Assembly: GCA_040290295.1 (NCBI GenBank) | Contig: PSMW01000010.1 | Location: 41,895 to 105,894, forward strand | DNA length: 64,000 bases | Direction: 5' to 3' | DNA from: CAADGV01 sp040290295 | GTDB lineage: Bacteria > Bacteroidota > Ignavibacteria > UBA10030 > UBA6906 | Shown here: positions 61,741 through 64,000 of the stretch, one piece after another | Layout of the letters: the number at the start of each line of letters is the position of its first letter | Position numbering within the stretch: the stretch's first letter is position 1 | Translations under genes and position numbers: made by a program | Notes under the pieces: model-generated | Seen by the model: only the letters and a program-made list of their open reading frames with translations | What the model was told of the DNA's origin: nothing | Databases searched by the model: none

Positions 61741-61931
61741 CGTGTTTGTCAGCAGTGAGAACGGCGCACTCGGTACGCGCAGAACGGTTGATGAGGTTTA
61801 GAACCTTCGACCCGCGTGTAATGGGAATAGCGAAAGGGAGATAGGAGAGAAAAGGGATCGGCCGACGTACACGCGTTGACGGTCCTGTTCACTTCTTCAA
61901 CACGTACGACATCGCGAGCCTTCGTTCCCGG
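61741..61931. other. short stretch without a gene
   Basis: No recognisable extension of HdrA and no other gene before the GlcD-type stop at 61932. Confidence 0.4.
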
Positions 61932-63335
61932 TCAAGCATCCGGAAAGATCTTTCCCGGGTTGAGAATGTTGTTCGGATCGAACGTGCGCTTGAGTGCTCT
62001 CATCACCTCAAGCTCCGCAGGCGAGAGGGCAATAGGCAGATAGGCTTTTTGAGAGAATCCGATTCCGTGCTCACCCGAAATCGTTCCACCAAGTGAAACG
62101 GTCAGCCGAAAAATTTCGCGAATGGCGGTGTCCAAATGCTTCTCCCACAAGGCATCGTCCATCTTATCTTTCAAGATATTGACGTGAACATTGCCATCGC
62201 CGGCATGGCCATAGCAAATGGAGGTGATACCGTACTTGCCGCAGATGTCCTTCACACCACGAATGAGGTGAGGAAGCGCGGCGCGCGGCACAACGGTGTC
62301 TTCTTCTTTGTAGGTGGAAATGTGCTTGACCGCTTCACCCATACTCCTGCGCAGTGCCCACACGTCGTCGATCTTCTGGCGGTCCTCAGCGAGCAACACA
62401 TCCAACGCGTGGTGCTGCTCGACAACCTCGGCGATCACCTCGATGTCTTTGACAAGCGTCTCCTCATAATTGCCATCGACTTCGATCAAGAGTTGAGCCT
62501 CTGCCTCGCCGTTGGGAAATGTCTTGCCGAGTTGTGTCTCGGCAGCTCGTACGGCAGCGCGCTCCATAAACTCCAAGGCCGATGGTGTGATGCCCCGCTG
62601 AAAGATGGCGGCGACCGATGCCACAGCGTCCTCCAACGAGTTGAAGGCGACAAGCAGCACCTTCCGCACGCGGGGAAGGGGAATAAGTCGGAATATGATT
62701 TTGGTAATGATCGCGAGCGTCCCCTCGCTGCCGATGAACAGTTGCGTGAGGTTGTAACCGCTCACGTTCTTGAGAACGCGTCCCCCGGTGTTGATGATCG
62801 CACCGCTCGTCAGCACGGCTTCGAGTCCGAGGACGTAATCTTTCGTTACGCCGTACTTTACTGCGCGTGGCCCTCCCGAGCATTCGGCAAGATTGCCGCC
62901 GAGGTGGGAACTTCCACGCGAGGCAGGATCGGGTGGATAGTACAGTCCGCGCTTTTCACACTCTTCTTGAAAAATCTGTGTAACAACACCCGGCTCCACG
63001 ACCGCCTGAAAATTTTTCTCATCGATCTCGATGATGCGTTTGAACTTCTCCAGTGAAAGGACAATCCCCCCGCAGACCGGCAAGGCGCCGCCGGAGAGTC
63101 CGGTACCGCCGCCGCGTGGCGTTACGGGAATGCGCGCTATGTTCGCAAGCTTGAGAATGGTGGATACCTGTTCGGTCGTTGTCGGTTTCACGACGACGTC
63201 CGGCAGGAACTCGAAATCCTCCGTTTCGTCGTGCGCATAGAGCGAGCGCGTTTCCTCGTCGGTGAGGACCGCGTCCTGTCCGACAATGGCTCGAAGCTGA
63301 GAGAGAATCTGTTGAGTGATGGCGGCGTACTGCAT
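61932..63335 (-). CDS. FAD-linked oxidase, GlcD/D-lactate dehydrogenase type
   Basis: 467 residues, intact. FAD-binding PCMH domain with VTPRGGGTGLSGGALPVCGG, PPDPASRGSSHLGGNLAECS, GPRAVKYGVTKDYVLGLEAV and NVSGYNLTQLFIGSEGTLAI. The FAD-oxidase C-terminal domain has CYGHAGDGNVHVNIL and GGTISGEHGIGFSQKAYLPI, with NNILNPGKIFPDA as the typical end. Oxidises glycolate, D-lactate or another 2-hydroxy acid; partner GlcE/GlcF subunits are not seen, so a single-subunit dehydrogenase is as likely. Cytoplasmic or peripheral. Confidence 0.92.
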   Translation of the reverse strand: MQYAAITQQILSQLRAIVGQDAVLTDEETRSLYAHDETEDFEFLPDVVVKPTTTEQVSTILKLANIARIPVTPRGGGTGLSGGALPVCGGIVLSLEKFKRIIEIDEKNFQAVVEPGVVTQIFQEECEKRGLYYPPDPASRGSSHLGGNLAECSGGPRAVKYGVTKDYVLGLEAVLTSGAIINTGGRVLKNVSGYNLTQLFIGSEGTLAIITKIIFRLIPLPRVRKVLLVAFNSLEDAVASVAAIFQRGITPSALEFMERAAVRAAETQLGKTFPNGEAEAQLLIEVDGNYEETLVKDIEVIAEVVEQHHALDVLLAEDRQKIDDVWALRRSMGEAVKHISTYKEEDTVVPRAALPHLIRGVKDICGKYGITSICYGHAGDGNVHVNILKDKMDDALWEKHLDTAIREIFRLTVSLGGTISGEHGIGFSQKAYLPIALSPAELEVMRALKRTFDPNNILNPGKIFPDA

Positions 63336-63423
63336 AGAACGATCTCGTCGTAGTTGGGGAGTTCCTCTGCAGTCCCAATATACAAATTTGCAAGAAGAGG
63401 AGGGAGGCCGATCCTACATTGCC

Positions 63424-64000
63424 CTACATTGCCAAGCGATTGATGCCGTCGAATGCCGCCGTCTTGTAGCATTCGGCAAGCGTCGGATAGTTGAACACGT
63501 TGACGATGAAGTGATCGATGGTGCCGTTGAGCGCCATGACGGCTTGGCCGATGTGGACGAGTTCGCTCGCCCCTTCTCCGAAGATGTGCACGCCGAGCAA
63601 TGCACGCGTTTGGAGCTGGAAGATGAGTTTCAAAACGCCGACACTGCTGCCGGTGATTTGTCCTCGCGCGATTTCGCGGTAATGTGCCTTCCCGGTTTCG
63701 TACGGCACCGCGTCCTTGGTCAGCTCCTGTTCGGTCTTGCCGACGAACGAAATTTCTGGGATGGTGTAGATGCCATACGGGAAGAGTTGCGGTACGCTCT
63801 TGGCTGATATGCCGAAGGCATGACATGCGGCGTTGCGTCCTTGTTCCATCGAGGTGGAGGCGAGAGAAGGAAACCCGATGACATCCCCCACTGCATAAAT
63901 GTGCGGCACTGCGGTTTGGTAGAACTCATTGACCGTGAGCTGACCGCGAGCACTCGCTTTCAAGCCGGCGGGTTCAAGATTGAGCGATGACGTCGCACCC
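63424..64000 (-). CDS. soluble pyridine nucleotide transhydrogenase (SthA-like), N-terminus beyond window
   Basis: About 192 C-terminal codons; the frame is open to the window edge, so the N-terminal FAD-binding half is missing here. NLEPAGLKASARGQLTVNEF, HIYAVGDVIGFPSLASTSME and GRNAACHAFG match the NAD/FAD domain of SthA, and IPEISFVGKTEQELTKDAV, GVHIFGEGASELVHIGQAVM with FNYPTLAECYKTAAFDG is the dimerisation domain. SthA lacks the HPT-type His-Glu of lipoamide dehydrogenases; here the end reads NYPTLAE, consistent. Balances NADH and NADPH. Confidence 0.88.
   Translation of the reverse strand, partial: GATSSLNLEPAGLKASARGQLTVNEFYQTAVPHIYAVGDVIGFPSLASTSMEQGRNAACHAFGISAKSVPQLFPYGIYTIPEISFVGKTEQELTKDAVPYETGKAHYREIARGQITGSSVGVLKLIFQLQTRALLGVHIFGEGASELVHIGQAVMALNGTIDHFIVNVFNYPTLAECYKTAAFDGINRLAM

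Overview
The window looks like part of a metagenome-assembled chromosome of a Bacteroidota/Chlorobi-group bacterium (Ignavibacteria- or Kapabacteria-like). Two proteins end in the type IX secretion sorting domain typical of that group (PNPFNPST block, C-terminal VK). Signal peptides and lipoboxes are frequent. At least two promoters are canonical TTGACA-17 bp-TATATT rather than the Bacteroidia type. A 10-N scaffold gap lies inside a tandem repeat. The species assignment is inference.

Layout. 1-3.2 kb (minus strand): a secreted protein cut by the window edge, a YjbQ/UPF0047 protein, a receiver-only response regulator and two peptide-transporter ATPases. 3.4-3.9 kb: a small secreted protein with exact 48-bp tandem repeats. 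4.1-7.0 kb: a very large envelope protein with a zinc-metallopeptidase motif. 7.1-19.7 kb: peptide-binding lipoprotein, two permeases translationally coupled to a 1230-aa kinase/ATPase/TPR protein, then a lipoprotein, two paralogous GAF histidine kinases and a PP2C phosphatase: a transport and phospho-signalling block. 19.8-30.6 kb: CuA-domain lipoprotein, nickel/cobalt transporter, TPR protein, a broken DUF4331 secreted protein divergent from an ECF sigma/cupin anti-sigma pair, a YyaL-type protein, tRNA-Asn, a second receiver-only protein, ArfB and two small proteins.

31.5-53.8 kb is a surface-polysaccharide locus: wzm/wzt export, GDP-fucose synthase, glycosyltransferases, FkbM methyltransferases, CapK-like ligase, DegT aminotransferase, SIS isomerase, sugar transferase and a CapD-like protein. 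It also holds a T9SS cargo, a DUF4258/DUF2283 toxin-antitoxin-like pair set among hairpin-rich repeats, and HEPN/nucleotidyltransferase genes. Many genes here are broken, by single-base changes in short homopolymers, in-frame stops or internal deletions. Either the locus is decaying or the assembly is poor here. 53.8-64 kb returns to mostly intact genes: O-antigen ligase-like protein, LiaF-like protein, short asparaginase, truncated sigma-54 activator, serA, an NHL lipoprotein, a GlcD-type oxidase and a partial SthA. Between the NHL and GlcD genes lie wrecks of a GcvH-like protein and an HdrA.

No complete mobile element, rRNA or CRISPR array was seen. The points most worth following are the permease-kinase coupling, the duplicated histidine kinases around a PP2C gene, the tandem-repeat gene with a riboswitch-like leader, the hairpin repeats around the toxin-antitoxin-like pair, and the HdrA/GcvH-like remnants.
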